Made by a program: the position numbers and the translations under genes
In this document: piece by piece, positions 11,101 to 19,753 of the stretch
Layout of the letters: each line of letters opens with the position of its first letter
Numbering within the stretch: position 1 is the first letter of the stretch
The notes under the pieces: generated by a model
Told to the model about the DNA's origin: nothing
What the model saw: only the letters and a program-made list of their open reading frames with translations
The model's database searches: none
Source of the DNA: Winogradskyella sp. J14-2
GTDB lineage: Bacteria > Bacteroidota > Bacteroidia > Flavobacteriales > Flavobacteriaceae
DNA length: 64,000 nucleotides
Assembly (NCBI RefSeq): GCF_001971725.1
Contig: NZ_CP019388.1
Coordinates: 1,922,001 to 1,986,000 of the forward strand
Direction: 5' to 3'

Positions 11101-11589
11101 GCAACAGTTAGCTCTGGTGTTTTTGATGATAGTACATTTTCTTGGTCAATCCCGATTTTGGATCCTAACCAATCCGAAACTTTACAAATTAGTGTTTTGG
11201 TGGTTTCATCAACCGATTTACTTAATGTTGCTTTTTTAAATGCATTAAATGAAGTAGATAGAGATGAGACCAACAATGAAGATGAAGCGATTGTAGAAAT
11301 ATCTAATTGCCTATCTATACCTCAAGGTGTTTCTCCTAATGGAGATTTAGAGAATGATTATTTGGTAATTCCTTGTATAGAACGCTTTCCTGATAATAGA
11401 ATTAAAATTTATAACCGTTATGGTACATTAATCTACCAAACCAATAATTACGATAATACTTGGGATGGCAGATCAAATAGAGGTATACCTGAATCGTCAG
11501 GGTTACTTCCCGTTGGTACGTATTTTTACATTTTAGAAATTAATGGATTAGCAAAACCATTACGAGGCTACGTTTATCTTAACTATTAA
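8176..11589 (+). CDS. Giant DUF11-repeat surface protein with CHU_C C-terminal domain
   Basis: A secreted 1137-residue protein starting at GTG 8176, with signal peptide KKSLCLLLFLLCNASFLFTQ. The body is a series of DUF11/Ig-like repeats (for example near 150-300, 500-640, 790-900 and 925-1060) rich in Thr, Asn and Ser with the theme EVTVTNDGDTDEP. The end (about 1060-1137; GVSPNGDLENDY, IYNRYGTLIYQTNNYDNTWDGRS, PVGTYFYIL) is the gliding-associated CHU_C domain, which acts as a type B sorting signal for the type IX secretion system. It is probably a cell-surface adhesin-like filament; the ligand is unknown. Its stop codon shares TTAA with the convergent neighbour. Confidence 0.85.
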   Translation: MKKSLCLLLFLLCNASFLFTQTTDLSINIEAQNLDGTPISQVDIYEDFQYLITLSNSGNTVSNASISIDFDDEITIISTSSQNNINGASDVSGIVITTNVLTATVANMPNNSSVELLVLVSAPTNLGGIAVNGTISPPTGTTDTNTSNNQSIISIDVLDIIIDFEVTHSQISPTPGTPVSAWGDQVTYQFTITNNSEIDFPVDIIRGRLILTSMVGNGQPFAQFISLECIDSTNGTMCPDLTGLTTASTTVNSSNSVTAPTLFNFNDGAEITSGGSITFEMVYRYTNFSCSPNPMPIMVDSFIEIDLSHTNVSPNQSNFVETILPNADQCPTTDVCIETEIIDPTDTTDIDYNEAITLVTTVCNNGPSEAPLFFFIQNLSANVDWDIISVSCTATTGLVACEDFTISDNGQLWVTSEFVLQPNTTITIETVVIFLEPPCNPFPNQVDATIKSQIVLLPTQTIDINPDNNFYYNYLTLPTEEPCDEEDISDIEVTKTQIFPELPIGSTQTNTAEWGEITYEVTVTNDGDTDEPIQVQDHMPVPLGDDVPITGTLVSVECSGTTGTASCFTIANANIGVSFDGVTEDGSFDTFWEILPEDNWILPANSSVSFTVTVDWQPECSTLPMIATNYVRVNYVINVPETNLGNNTAFVQTYFAPCIDLVVQTYPEFAQVDTEEAFDWIVDISNSVTSSSAIDVQFENILDNAFTILGTPNCSVTSGSATCISTFNISGNSITGIIPTMEAGSTVRVTIPVAAPSFGGGFNNIAEAFPSAADNEELTPETNISVNSVQVISPILEKMFVPNTILEGGESELIFTVYNIATNPTQNGIAFTDNLPAGVTLSSSPVWVEANGCTATFTGATGDTFVGITDLAFPNGVESCTFSVMVTSDIAGAYLNDFHNISDTNNLDASQVSATLNVIVDTSNVDIEILKSVEPTEAIVGQEVTFNITATNVGTTQASAVEVLDALPIGYEYISATVSSGVFDDSTFSWSIPILDPNQSETLQISVLVVSSTDLLNVAFLNALNEVDRDETNNEDEAIVEISNCLSIPQGVSPNGDLENDYLVIPCIERFPDNRIKIYNRYGTLIYQTNNYDNTWDGRSNRGIPESSGLLPVGTYFYILEINGLAKPLRGYVYLNY

Positions 11590-12332
11590 CTGAATTTGCC
11601 TTCAACAATTTCTATAAAGCGCTCTTCGTAGTCTTCCTTGCCTTCCCAGTTGTTATAATCTGGCTTTACCATATCGTAGATAAGGGCTCTGGCTTCTGCT
11701 AGAGAGTCTGTAGTGTTTATTTGAGAGATTACGCGGTCATAGTCTTCATTTTTACCTTCAAAAAGATGTTTTATAAAGGCTAATTTATCATTCAATCCAA
11801 TCTGTAATCCATTCCCTTTTAATTTATCGTTTAATGATTTTTTAGCTTGCTCAGCTTCACGTTTTTTAGCCTCTTCAATAGGTTCAAATTCTGGAATATG
11901 TGCAAAGTCTGAACTTATGTTTTCAAATTCTACAGGAGATGGCTTTTTATTTGCAACCACTTCTTCAACCATTACATCAACCTGTTGACTCTCACTGGGC
12001 ATTTGAGCCACCATATCTTTTATTTTTTCCATTACGGGTTCCATAATGTCATCGTCCTCTACTTCATCAACATTAACATAGGTTTTATTACCTATTTCTA
12101 TGTTGTCACTTATAGTATTGTTAAAGGCTGCGTCTAACATACCAAAAAAAGAAGAGTCATTGCCAATTGTAGGCTTGTCGTCTTCAAAATTCTCTTGTGC
12201 AAATTTTAAAACCGTAAGCTTCTCATAAAGCTTTGTAACCGCTTCATGCATTCTATCGACATCTTCTCTACCTTTTAATTTTAAAATACTGTGCGCAATA
12301 CTGATTAATTCTGATTCTAACTTCTTTTTCAT
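11586..12332 (-). CDS. Hypothetical acidic protein, conserved-looking, function unknown
   Basis: A 248-residue cytoplasmic protein with no signal peptide or membrane segment. It is highly charged and acidic, with helical ends: an N-terminal helical region (KKKLESELISIAHSILKLKGREDVDRM), a low-complexity acidic middle (DEVEDDDIMEPVMEKIKD), and a C-terminal globular part (DKLKGNGLQIGLNDKLAFIKHLFEGKNEDYDRVISQINT). I do not recognise a named domain. It is divergent from tdk and convergent with the DUF11 gene, with a 4-base overlap at the shared stop TTAA. Confidence 0.7.
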   Translation of the reverse strand: MKKKLESELISIAHSILKLKGREDVDRMHEAVTKLYEKLTVLKFAQENFEDDKPTIGNDSSFFGMLDAAFNNTISDNIEIGNKTYVNVDEVEDDDIMEPVMEKIKDMVAQMPSESQQVDVMVEEVVANKKPSPVEFENISSDFAHIPEFEPIEEAKKREAEQAKKSLNDKLKGNGLQIGLNDKLAFIKHLFEGKNEDYDRVISQINTTDSLAEARALIYDMVKPDYNNWEGKEDYEERFIEIVEGKFS

Positions 12333-12492
12333 GGGATCTAGGTTTAATAGTTCAGTAAATTCATTTAAAACGTCTTAAAACTATACTATTTTTATTTAAA
12401 AAGAAATAGTAGATGTTTCACCTTAATTACTTTTGATTTTTAATATTTTTGATTGACCTTTATACAAACGAAAATACATTACGTTTTAGTGC

Positions 12493-12500
12493 TAAATTTA
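12493..12500 (+). promoter_or_regulatory. Near-consensus -7 box abutting the tdk start
   Basis: TAAATTTA matches TAnnTTTG except for the last base and lies four bases before the tdk ATG, so a transcript starting at the usual distance would begin at or next to the start codon. Confidence 0.3.
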
Positions 12501-12504
12501 CAAA

Positions 12505-13161
12505 ATGTTTCTCGAAAATACGGTAAATCATAAAGAACAATTTGGATGGATTGAGGTGATTTGTGGATCAATGTTCTCTGGTAAAACCGAAGAACTGATC
12601 CGCAGGTTAAAGCGCGCTCAGTTTGCGAGACAAAAGGTTGAAATTTTTAAACCTACGGTAGATGTAAGATATGATGATGACATGGTGGTTTCTCACGATT
12701 CTAATGAAATTAGATCTACTCCGGTGCCTGCGGCAGCCAATATTCCAATTTTAGCAGATGGTTGTGATGTCGTTGGTATTGACGAAGCACAATTTTTTGA
12801 TGATGAGATTGTAAGAGTTTGTAACGATTTAGCCAATAAGGGAGTTCGTGTTATTGTTGCTGGTTTAGATATGGATTTTAAAGGTAATCCGTTTGGCCCT
12901 ATGCCTTACCTTATGGCAACTGCAGAATATGTTACAAAGGTTCATGCCATTTGTACCAAAACAGGAAATTTAGCTCAGTATAGTTACAGAAAAGCACAAA
13001 GCGATGATTTGGTCTTACTCGGTGAAGTTGAAGAATACGAACCTTTAAGCCGTGCTGCTTTTTATAAGTCCATGCTTAGAGATAAAGTGAGACAGATGAA
13101 AGTAAAAGATGCCGAAGAAATCAATGCTAAAGAAAATAAATCTGATGCCGAAAGCGAATGA
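12505..13161 (+). CDS. tdk: Thymidine kinase
   Basis: This type II thymidine kinase phosphorylates thymidine to dTMP with ATP (pyrimidine salvage). The 218-residue protein has the P-loop [15 protein letters not shown] near residues 21-35, the DEAQFFDD Walker B/lasso entry near 92, and [19 protein letters not shown]. The zinc ribbon seen in many homologues is largely lost: CxxC is CTKT and the second pair is replaced by LSRAAFY. It ends in a charged tail that overlaps the start of alr by 17 bases, so the two genes form an operon. Confidence 0.93.
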   Translation: MFLENTVNHKEQFGWIEVICGSMFSGKTEELIRRLKRAQFARQKVEIFKPTVDVRYDDDMVVSHDSNEIRSTPVPAAANIPILADGCDVVGIDEAQFFDDEIVRVCNDLANKGVRVIVAGLDMDFKGNPFGPMPYLMATAEYVTKVHAICTKTGNLAQYSYRKAQSDDLVLLGEVEEYEPLSRAAFYKSMLRDKVRQMKVKDAEEINAKENKSDAESE

Positions 13162-14254
13162 AACTGTTCTGGAAATTGATTTAGGTGCGCTAACACATAA
13201 TTTCAATTACATAAAATCTAAATTACAGCCCAACACTAAATTCTTGGCGGTTGTTAAAGCGTTTGCCTACGGAAGCGATTCTATCGTTGTAGCCAAACAC
13301 CTAGAAAAATTAAATGTTGATTATTTAGCAGTAGCCTATGCAAAGGAAGGTGTTTTACTAAGAGATGCAGGTATTACAACACCTATATTGGTCCTGCACC
13401 CACAGCCAATTAATTTTAAAACAATCATAGAACGCTGTTTAGAGCCCAGTATATATAGTATAAGAATTTTAGATGAATTTATTAGAACCGCTGAAAACCA
13501 ATCTCAAAAAGACTATCCCATTCATATTAAGTTTAACACAGGCTTAAACCGCCTTGGTTTCTGCAAGAATGACGTGGATTATATAGTTTCAGAACTAAAC
13601 AGAACTACCTCCATAAAAGTAAAATCCCTTTTTTCGCATTTAGCAGCTAGTGAAGATAAAAATGAAACTGACTTCACTAATCATCAAATAACGTTGTTTA
13701 AGTCTATAGCAGAAGATTTTAAGTCTAAATTAAATTATAGTCCTTTGTTGCATTTATGTAATACTTCTGGCATTATAAACTATCCCAAAGGACAACTAGA
13801 CATGGTACGAAGCGGCATAGGACTCTACGGCTTCGGAAACTCGGCAACTGAAGATGCTCAGCTAAGGCCAATCGCAAACTTAAAATCTGTGATTTCGCAA
13901 ATTCATAAAATTGAAAAAGACGAAACCGTAGGATACAACAGAGCTTATAAAGCCAAAAGTGTTCAGACAACGGCAACAATACCCATTGGCCATGCTGATG
14001 GTATTACAAGAGTTTATGGTAAAGAGAAGGGGTTTGTGTTTATCAATGGAAAAAAAGCCCCAATTATTGGTAATGTATGCATGGACATGATCATGGTTAA
14101 TATTTCAGATATTGACTGCAAAGAAGGAGATGAGGTCATCATCTTTGATGGCTCTCACAAAGCCTCTAATGTTGCAGAGTCTTCAGGCACAATTTCTTAC
14201 GAAATAATTACGGCAATTTCACAACGTGTAAAAAGAATTATCATCTCTGACTAG
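13145..14254 (+). CDS. alr: Alanine racemase
   Basis: This PLP enzyme interconverts L- and D-alanine for peptidoglycan synthesis. The protein of about 369 residues starts at ATG 13145 ([16 protein letters not shown]); an earlier in-frame ATG at 13109 would extend deep into tdk and past the family N-terminus. The PLP lysine is in VVKAFAYGS (the usual Asn is Phe), followed by [31 protein letters not shown] with the catalytic tyrosine region, and [11 protein letters not shown]. The 17-base overlap with tdk suggests translational coupling. Confidence 0.92.
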   Translation: MPKANETVLEIDLGALTHNFNYIKSKLQPNTKFLAVVKAFAYGSDSIVVAKHLEKLNVDYLAVAYAKEGVLLRDAGITTPILVLHPQPINFKTIIERCLEPSIYSIRILDEFIRTAENQSQKDYPIHIKFNTGLNRLGFCKNDVDYIVSELNRTTSIKVKSLFSHLAASEDKNETDFTNHQITLFKSIAEDFKSKLNYSPLLHLCNTSGIINYPKGQLDMVRSGIGLYGFGNSATEDAQLRPIANLKSVISQIHKIEKDETVGYNRAYKAKSVQTTATIPIGHADGITRVYGKEKGFVFINGKKAPIIGNVCMDMIMVNISDIDCKEGDEVIIFDGSHKASNVAESSGTISYEIITAISQRVKRIIISD

Positions 14255-14335
14255 GTTTTTTTAACAAATTGTATCTTTTTTACTTATTTTAGTAATTCAC
14301 TAACACATATACTAACTATTTTAAAACACTAAATT

Positions 14336-14737
14336 ATGTTAAAAGAATTTAAAGAATTTGCAATGAAGGGCAACCTTGTAGATATTGCAGTCGGTTTTGT
14401 AATGGGTGCTGCATTTAACAAAGTTGTAGCATCATTTACAGGCGGAATTGTATCACCTCTAATTGGTTTGATATTTGATTCTGATTTTAAAGCATTAAGA
14501 CACAAATTAAAAGATGGGGAATTAAACGACGCAGGCGAAATGGTAGGAGAAGTTTGGTTAGAGTACGGTACATTTTTAACAAACGTTATTGATTTTATAA
14601 TCGTTGCATTTGTAATGTATATGGTTGTAAAAGGAGTTAACAAAATGAAAAAGAAAGAAGAACCAGCACCAGAAGCACCTGCTGGTCCGTCTGAAATTGA
14701 TTTACTAATGGAAATTAGAGATTCTTTAAAAAAGTAG
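14336..14737 (+). CDS. mscL: Large-conductance mechanosensitive channel MscL
   Basis: A 133-residue inner-membrane channel that opens under membrane tension to release solutes after osmotic downshock. It begins MLKEFKEFAMKGNLVDIAVG, the conserved N-terminal amphipathic helix and TM1 (VGFVMGAAFNKVVASFTGGI), has a periplasmic loop (about 45-75), TM2 (FLTNVIDFIIVAFVMYMVVK) and a C-terminal helix ending EIDLLMEIRDSLKK after a Pro/Ala linker. It is a single gene closed by a strong terminator. Confidence 0.97.
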   Translation: MLKEFKEFAMKGNLVDIAVGFVMGAAFNKVVASFTGGIVSPLIGLIFDSDFKALRHKLKDGELNDAGEMVGEVWLEYGTFLTNVIDFIIVAFVMYMVVKGVNKMKKKEEPAPEAPAGPSEIDLLMEIRDSLKK

Positions 14738-14777
14738 GTAAACCGTAGCTACCGCTGCACTACATATTTAATAACTA

Positions 14778-14804
14778 AACCCAGCCTAAATAGCTGGGTT
14801 TTTC
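14778..14804 (+). terminator. Rho-independent terminator after mscL
   Basis: An 8-bp stem aacccagc / gctgggtt with a 7-base loop is followed by TTTCTTT, 40 bases downstream of the mscL stop. Confidence 0.85.
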
Positions 14805-14923
14805 TTTGTTAAAGTTAAATAATTAACACCTTTTTTTTAATTGTTAAAAGGTCTTGTTTAATTGAAAGTACGCTCTTTTTTTTATGTAATTTTACGTGAT
14901 ATTTATTTAAAATCATTTATAAA

Positions 14924-15913
14924 ATGAAAGTAGCTGTAGTAGGTGCAACCGGCTTAGTAGGCAGTGTTATGTTAAGCGTTCTTAAAGAACGTCATTTCCC
15001 AATTGATGAATTGCTATTAGTAGCATCAGATCGTTCGGTTGGTAAAACACTAAAATTTAAAGGAAAACAACATAAGGTTATAAGTATTTCTGAAGCTGTT
15101 AAAAAACGTCCGAATATAGCTCTATTCTCAGCTGGTGGAAATACATCTTTAGAATGGGCACCCAAATTTGCAGAAGCAGGTACTACTGTTATTGATAATT
15201 CTTCTGCATGGAGAATGGACTTAACTAAAAAACTTGTGGTGCCAGAAATTAATGCAAGCCAATTAACCAAAGACGATAAAATTATTGCAAATCCCAATTG
15301 CTCAACCATACAAATGGTCATGGCTTTAGCTCCACTTCATTATAAATATAAAATAAAGCGTATTGTTGTATCTACATACCAATCGGTTTCAGGTACTGGA
15401 ATAAAAGCTGTAGAACAGTTAGAAAACGAAATAGCTGGCAAAAAAGGTGATATGGCTTATCACTACCCTATTCATAAAAATGCTATACCTCATTGTGATA
15501 TTTTTGAAGAAAACGGATACACAAAAGAAGAAATGAAACTGGTAAGGGAAACTCAAAAAATTCTAGACGACAAAAGCATTGCCGTAACCGCAACAGCAGT
15601 AAGGATACCAACAGCAGGTGGACACAGTGAAGCCATAAATGTTGAATTTGAAAACGATTTTGACTTAACCGAAGTAAGGCAAATATTAGATAATACCCAA
15701 GGCGTTACAGTACAAGATAATCTAGACGTTAATGTCTATCCAATGCCCATGTATGCCAACGGAAAAGATGATGTGTTTGTCGGAAGAATACGTAGAGATG
15801 GCTCTCAGCCCAACACACTAAATCTTTGGGTAGTGAGCGACAATCTTAGAAAAGGGGCTGCTACAAATACTATTCAAATTGCAGAATACCTCGTTAAAAA
15901 TAATTTGGTTTAA
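14924..15913 (+). CDS. asd: Aspartate-semialdehyde dehydrogenase
   Basis: This enzyme reduces aspartyl phosphate with NADPH to aspartate semialdehyde, the branch point to lysine/diaminopimelate, threonine and methionine. The 329-residue protein has the NADP-binding VAVVGATGLVGSVML at residues 2-16, catalytic Cys126 in NPNCSTIQ, the VSTYQSVSGTG segment and the RIPTAGGHSEAINVEF region with the active-site histidine. Length and motifs fit the family. It is a single gene. Confidence 0.96.
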   Translation: MKVAVVGATGLVGSVMLSVLKERHFPIDELLLVASDRSVGKTLKFKGKQHKVISISEAVKKRPNIALFSAGGNTSLEWAPKFAEAGTTVIDNSSAWRMDLTKKLVVPEINASQLTKDDKIIANPNCSTIQMVMALAPLHYKYKIKRIVVSTYQSVSGTGIKAVEQLENEIAGKKGDMAYHYPIHKNAIPHCDIFEENGYTKEEMKLVRETQKILDDKSIAVTATAVRIPTAGGHSEAINVEFENDFDLTEVRQILDNTQGVTVQDNLDVNVYPMPMYANGKDDVFVGRIRRDGSQPNTLNLWVVSDNLRKGAATNTIQIAEYLVKNNLV

Positions 15914-16062
15914 GCCTACACGTACGTTTTTAGACGCGTTCTAAATTTTGTATCTTACATCGCATTGTATCTAACAAGCTATCGATGGCTCTTTATGTCT
16001 AAAAACACCTCAGTAAAGTCTGTAGTATAGCCTTATATTGAGATTTAACTAAACCTTTTATT

Positions 16063-18228
16063 ATGAAAAAATTACTACTAATTACTACATTACTAAGTAT
16101 TTTTGTTTGTTTAAAATTAAACGCTCAACAATTGATTCAACCAAAACTTCAATACCCAGAAACAAAAAAGATAGATCATGTTGACACCTATTTTGGCCAA
16201 GACGTACAAGACCCTTATCGCTGGTTAGAAGATGACAGAAGCGATGAAACCGAAGCCTGGGTAAAATCTCAAAACCAAACCACTTTTGGCTATCTAGACA
16301 ATATTCCCTACCGAGAAGAATTAAAAGAGCGCCTCACCAAACTATGGAATTATGAAAAAATTGGCTCTCCGTTTAAAGAAGGTGATTACACCTATTTCTA
16401 CAAGAATGATGGGTTACAAAACCAGTACGTCATCTACAGATATAAAAATAATGCCGACCCAGAGACTGCAGAGGTCTTTTTAGATCCAAACACCTTTAAA
16501 GAAGATGGAACAATTTCATTAGGTGGCCTTAGTTTTTCCAAGGATGGCAAAACATTAGCATATTCAATTTCTGAAGGCGGTAGTGATTGGAGGAAAATTC
16601 TAATAATGAATGCTGAAACCAAGGAAATCGTTGAAGACACCTTAGTCGATATTAAATTTAGTGGTATGTCTTGGTACAAAAACGAAGGCTTCTATTACTC
16701 AAGCTATGACAAACCAAAAGGGAGTGAGCTTTCTGCAAAAACAGACCAACACAAAGTCTATTATCATAAGCTAGGTACTAAACAGTCTGAAGATCAATTG
16801 ATATATGGTGGTACTCCAGAAGAAAAGCATCGCTATATTTATGGTGGTGTAACAGAAGATGACCGCTATCTCATCATCACACCTAGAGTCTCTACCTCAG
16901 GAAATAAGCTTTATATAAAAGACCTTACCAAACCAAACGCTCCTTTCGTTGAAATTTTAGGACATACTGACTCAGACTCAAATATCATAGAAAATGTAGG
17001 CTCCAAGCTCTATATTATGACAAACCTTAATGCTCCTAATCAAAAAGTTGTTACTGTAGATGCATCAGACCCAAAACCAGAAAATTGGGAAGATTTCATT
17101 CCAGAAACCGAAAATGTACTTAGCCCTTCTACAGGAGGCGGTTATTTCTTCGCAGAATATATGGTAGATGCTGTTTCTAAAGTTTTGCAGTATGATTACG
17201 ATGGTAAACTTGTAAGAGAAGTAAAGCTACCTGGCGTTGGGAGTGCTGGTGGGTTTGGTGCTAAAAAAGAAGACAAAGAATTGTATTATTCTTTTACAAA
17301 CTATGTTACTCCTGGCAGTATTTACAAATATAATATTGAGGGAGGAACATCTGAATTATACCGTAAACCAAACATAGACTTTAATCCTGAAAATTACGAA
17401 AGTAAACAAGTGTTTTATACCTCTAAGGATGGCACAAAAGTTCCTATGATAATAACGCACAAAAAAGGTTTAGAGCTCGATGGTAAAAACCCAACTATAT
17501 TATACGGTTATGGTGGTTTCAATATCTCTCTTACACCGAGTTTTAGTATTACAAATGCCGTATGGATGGAACAAGGTGGAATATATGCTGTAGCTAATTT
17601 GCGTGGTGGTGGAGAGTATGGAAAAAAATGGCATAATGCAGGTACTCAAATGAAAAAACAGAATGTTTTTGATGACTTTATTGCTGCAGCGGAATATTTA
17701 ATTTCAGAAAAATATACCTCATCAGATTATTTAGCTATTAGAGGCGGATCAAACGGAGGCTTACTAGTTGGCGCAACAATGACGCAAAGACCAGATTTAA
17801 TGAAAGTTACATTGCCTGCTGTTGGTGTTTTAGATATGTTACGATACCACACTTTTACTGCAGGTGCAGGTTGGGCATACGATTATGGTACTGCAGAGGA
17901 TAGTAAAGAAATGTTTGATTACTTAAAGGGTTATTCTCCTGTGCACAATGTAAAAGAAGGTGTTGAATATCCAGCAACATTAATTACAACAGGAGATCAT
18001 GATGATAGGGTGGTTCCTGCACACAGTTTTAAATTCGCGGCTGAATTGCAAAGTAAACAAACTGGCGGTAACCCAACTTTAATAAGAATAGAAACTGACG
18101 CAGGTCATGGTGCTGGCACTCCTGTAAATAAAACCATTGAACAATACGCTGATATTTTTGGGTTTACGTTTTATAACATGGGCTTTAATGTTCTACCTAA
18201 TAAAACAAAAGAAAAAGTAAAAGGTTAA
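16063..18228 (+). CDS. Prolyl oligopeptidase family serine peptidase (S9A)
   Basis: A 721-residue exported peptidase that cleaves short peptides after proline. It has an N-terminal signal peptide ([21 protein letters not shown]), an N-terminal cap ending in [18 protein letters not shown], a seven-bladed propeller (about 75-430) and a C-terminal alpha/beta hydrolase. The nucleophile is Ser563 in [12 protein letters not shown], the acid is in [11 protein letters not shown] (645-655) and the base is His682 in DAGHGAG. The [11 protein letters not shown] oxyanion region is intact. It is probably periplasmic and used for peptide scavenging. A terminator follows. Confidence 0.95.
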   Translation: MKKLLLITTLLSIFVCLKLNAQQLIQPKLQYPETKKIDHVDTYFGQDVQDPYRWLEDDRSDETEAWVKSQNQTTFGYLDNIPYREELKERLTKLWNYEKIGSPFKEGDYTYFYKNDGLQNQYVIYRYKNNADPETAEVFLDPNTFKEDGTISLGGLSFSKDGKTLAYSISEGGSDWRKILIMNAETKEIVEDTLVDIKFSGMSWYKNEGFYYSSYDKPKGSELSAKTDQHKVYYHKLGTKQSEDQLIYGGTPEEKHRYIYGGVTEDDRYLIITPRVSTSGNKLYIKDLTKPNAPFVEILGHTDSDSNIIENVGSKLYIMTNLNAPNQKVVTVDASDPKPENWEDFIPETENVLSPSTGGGYFFAEYMVDAVSKVLQYDYDGKLVREVKLPGVGSAGGFGAKKEDKELYYSFTNYVTPGSIYKYNIEGGTSELYRKPNIDFNPENYESKQVFYTSKDGTKVPMIITHKKGLELDGKNPTILYGYGGFNISLTPSFSITNAVWMEQGGIYAVANLRGGGEYGKKWHNAGTQMKKQNVFDDFIAAAEYLISEKYTSSDYLAIRGGSNGGLLVGATMTQRPDLMKVTLPAVGVLDMLRYHTFTAGAGWAYDYGTAEDSKEMFDYLKGYSPVHNVKEGVEYPATLITTGDHDDRVVPAHSFKFAAELQSKQTGGNPTLIRIETDAGHGAGTPVNKTIEQYADIFGFTFYNMGFNVLPNKTKEKVKG

Positions 18229-18313
18229 TTTGGTATTTTCCCAAACCTGGTATTTCGTGCCGTTTATCTTTTTTATTTAATTATAAACGATTTAATTAAA
18301 AAATCTTAAATTT

Positions 18314-18346
18314 AACCCTATTTTTGTTAAAAAAGTAGGGTTTTTT
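18314..18346 (+). terminator. Rho-independent terminator after the prolyl oligopeptidase gene
   Basis: aacccta / tagggtt pairs around an AT-rich interior and runs into TTTTTT, about 85 bases after the stop codon. Confidence 0.75.
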
Positions 18347-18381
18347 CTGTTTAAACTGTAATGATACTCTATTGTTATTAA

Positions 18382-19743
18382 ATGAAAAAGAAATATATTT
18401 TTAGATTGTTTTTTTTAATCATCTTGTCGCTCTCGTCTTGTAGCGAATCAGATAATAACATAACACCTATATCTATTGAAACCAATCCTGATGAAGCTTT
18501 TTTAGCTCAAAACTCTAGTGTTGAGATATTTATATTCAATAACGATTCTAATATACCTCAATCAGGTACATTATCGATAACGCAACCGTCATTAGGTTCT
18601 GCAGTCATTAATGATAATAATACATCAGATAATGTTAATGATGATTTCATAGTTTACACTGCAAACTCAAACACTATTGGTGAAGATTCAATACAATACA
18701 CTATATGTGATGCCCCTGAAAATTGTTCAACAGAGAGTATCTCTATATCAATTTCATCATTATCTGTTGTAAATATGTTTGAAGGTGATACTCCGCATGA
18801 AACATTGTCATCTTACAACTTCTTTGAAGGTGATTTAAATAACCTTAGCCCTACTTACGGTGTTTTTCCATATGATCTCATAACACCTCTGTTTTCAGAT
18901 TACGCCAAGAAAAAACGCTTCATTTGGATGCCTAATGGTGTTATGGCTAATTATATTAATGATTATACTCCTTTAGATTTTCCTGTAGGAAGTGTCATTA
19001 TAAAAAATTTCTTTTACAACAATGTACAACCCGATAATTCGACAAAAATTATTGAGACAAGACTCATGTATAAAAAGGAAAGCGGATGGGATTTTGCAAA
19101 TTATGTTTGGAATGCAGAACAAACAGAGGCTTTTTTCACAAACTCTGGCAGTATTGTTAATCTAAGCTGGCTAGAGGGAGAAAATATTAAGACAACAGAT
19201 TACCGAATTCCTTCTAGAGCTGAGTGTTTTACGTGCCATAATCAGCTAGATGACCCAACACCTATAGGCCTAAAACCTCAAAATTTAAATAAGGATTATG
19301 AATATAGTGATGGTACTGCCAACCAACTACGTAAACTGGTAGAATTTGGATATCTAAACTCTGAAGTTCCAGATGACATAAATTCATCAGTCGCTTGGGA
19401 CGATGATTCTCATCCGCTTGAAACTAGAGTGCGCTCTTATTTAGATATTAATTGTGCACATTGCCACTCAGATGACGGTCATTGTAATTATAGACCTATG
19501 AGGTTTGCATTTCATTTAACTGAAAACCTAGCAAATTTAGGAGTCTGTGTAGAGCCTGAAACCCAATTCATTCCAAATTCATATATTGTAAAGCCCAATG
19601 ACACCGATCTTTCCATACTTTATTACAGAATAAGTACTACAGATGAATCATTTAGAATGCCCTTGTTAGGAAGAACAACTAATCACGAAGAAGGCATAAA
19701 TCTTGTAGAAGAATGGATAAACTCCTTAAATAATTGTGAATAA
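18382..19743 (+). CDS. SO2930-type diheme c-type cytochrome lipoprotein
   Basis: A 453-residue exported protein. A lipobox-like LSLSSCSE ends the signal peptide at about residue 20. A cadherin/Ig-like domain (about 30-125) precedes a cytochrome region with two heme c motifs, CFTCH at 282-286 and CAHCH at 358-362, and a late MPLLG that could supply an axial methionine. The core pattern (YDLITPLFSDYAKKKRFIWMP, VGSVIIKNFFY, ETRLMYKKESGWDFANYVW) matches the SO2930/TIGR03806 family as I recall it. It carries electrons in the periplasm or at the outer membrane; the partner is unknown. The ASPIC-domain gene starts 10 bases later. Confidence 0.85.
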   Translation: MKKKYIFRLFFLIILSLSSCSESDNNITPISIETNPDEAFLAQNSSVEIFIFNNDSNIPQSGTLSITQPSLGSAVINDNNTSDNVNDDFIVYTANSNTIGEDSIQYTICDAPENCSTESISISISSLSVVNMFEGDTPHETLSSYNFFEGDLNNLSPTYGVFPYDLITPLFSDYAKKKRFIWMPNGVMANYINDYTPLDFPVGSVIIKNFFYNNVQPDNSTKIIETRLMYKKESGWDFANYVWNAEQTEAFFTNSGSIVNLSWLEGENIKTTDYRIPSRAECFTCHNQLDDPTPIGLKPQNLNKDYEYSDGTANQLRKLVEFGYLNSEVPDDINSSVAWDDDSHPLETRVRSYLDINCAHCHSDDGHCNYRPMRFAFHLTENLANLGVCVEPETQFIPNSYIVKPNDTDLSILYYRISTTDESFRMPLLGRTTNHEEGINLVEEWINSLNNCE

Positions 19744-19753
19744 CACTAAGAAT

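Noticed and set aside
12385-12410. Imperfect inverted repeat actatt... / ...aatagt between the hypothetical gene and tdk
   Set aside because: Arms are AT-only with two mismatches; such repeats are expected by chance in this AT-rich sequence.
13109-13144. Upstream ATG extension of alanine racemase ([12 protein letters not shown])
   Set aside because: It would overlap tdk by 53 bases and adds residues unlike the family N-terminus; ATG 13145 fits better.
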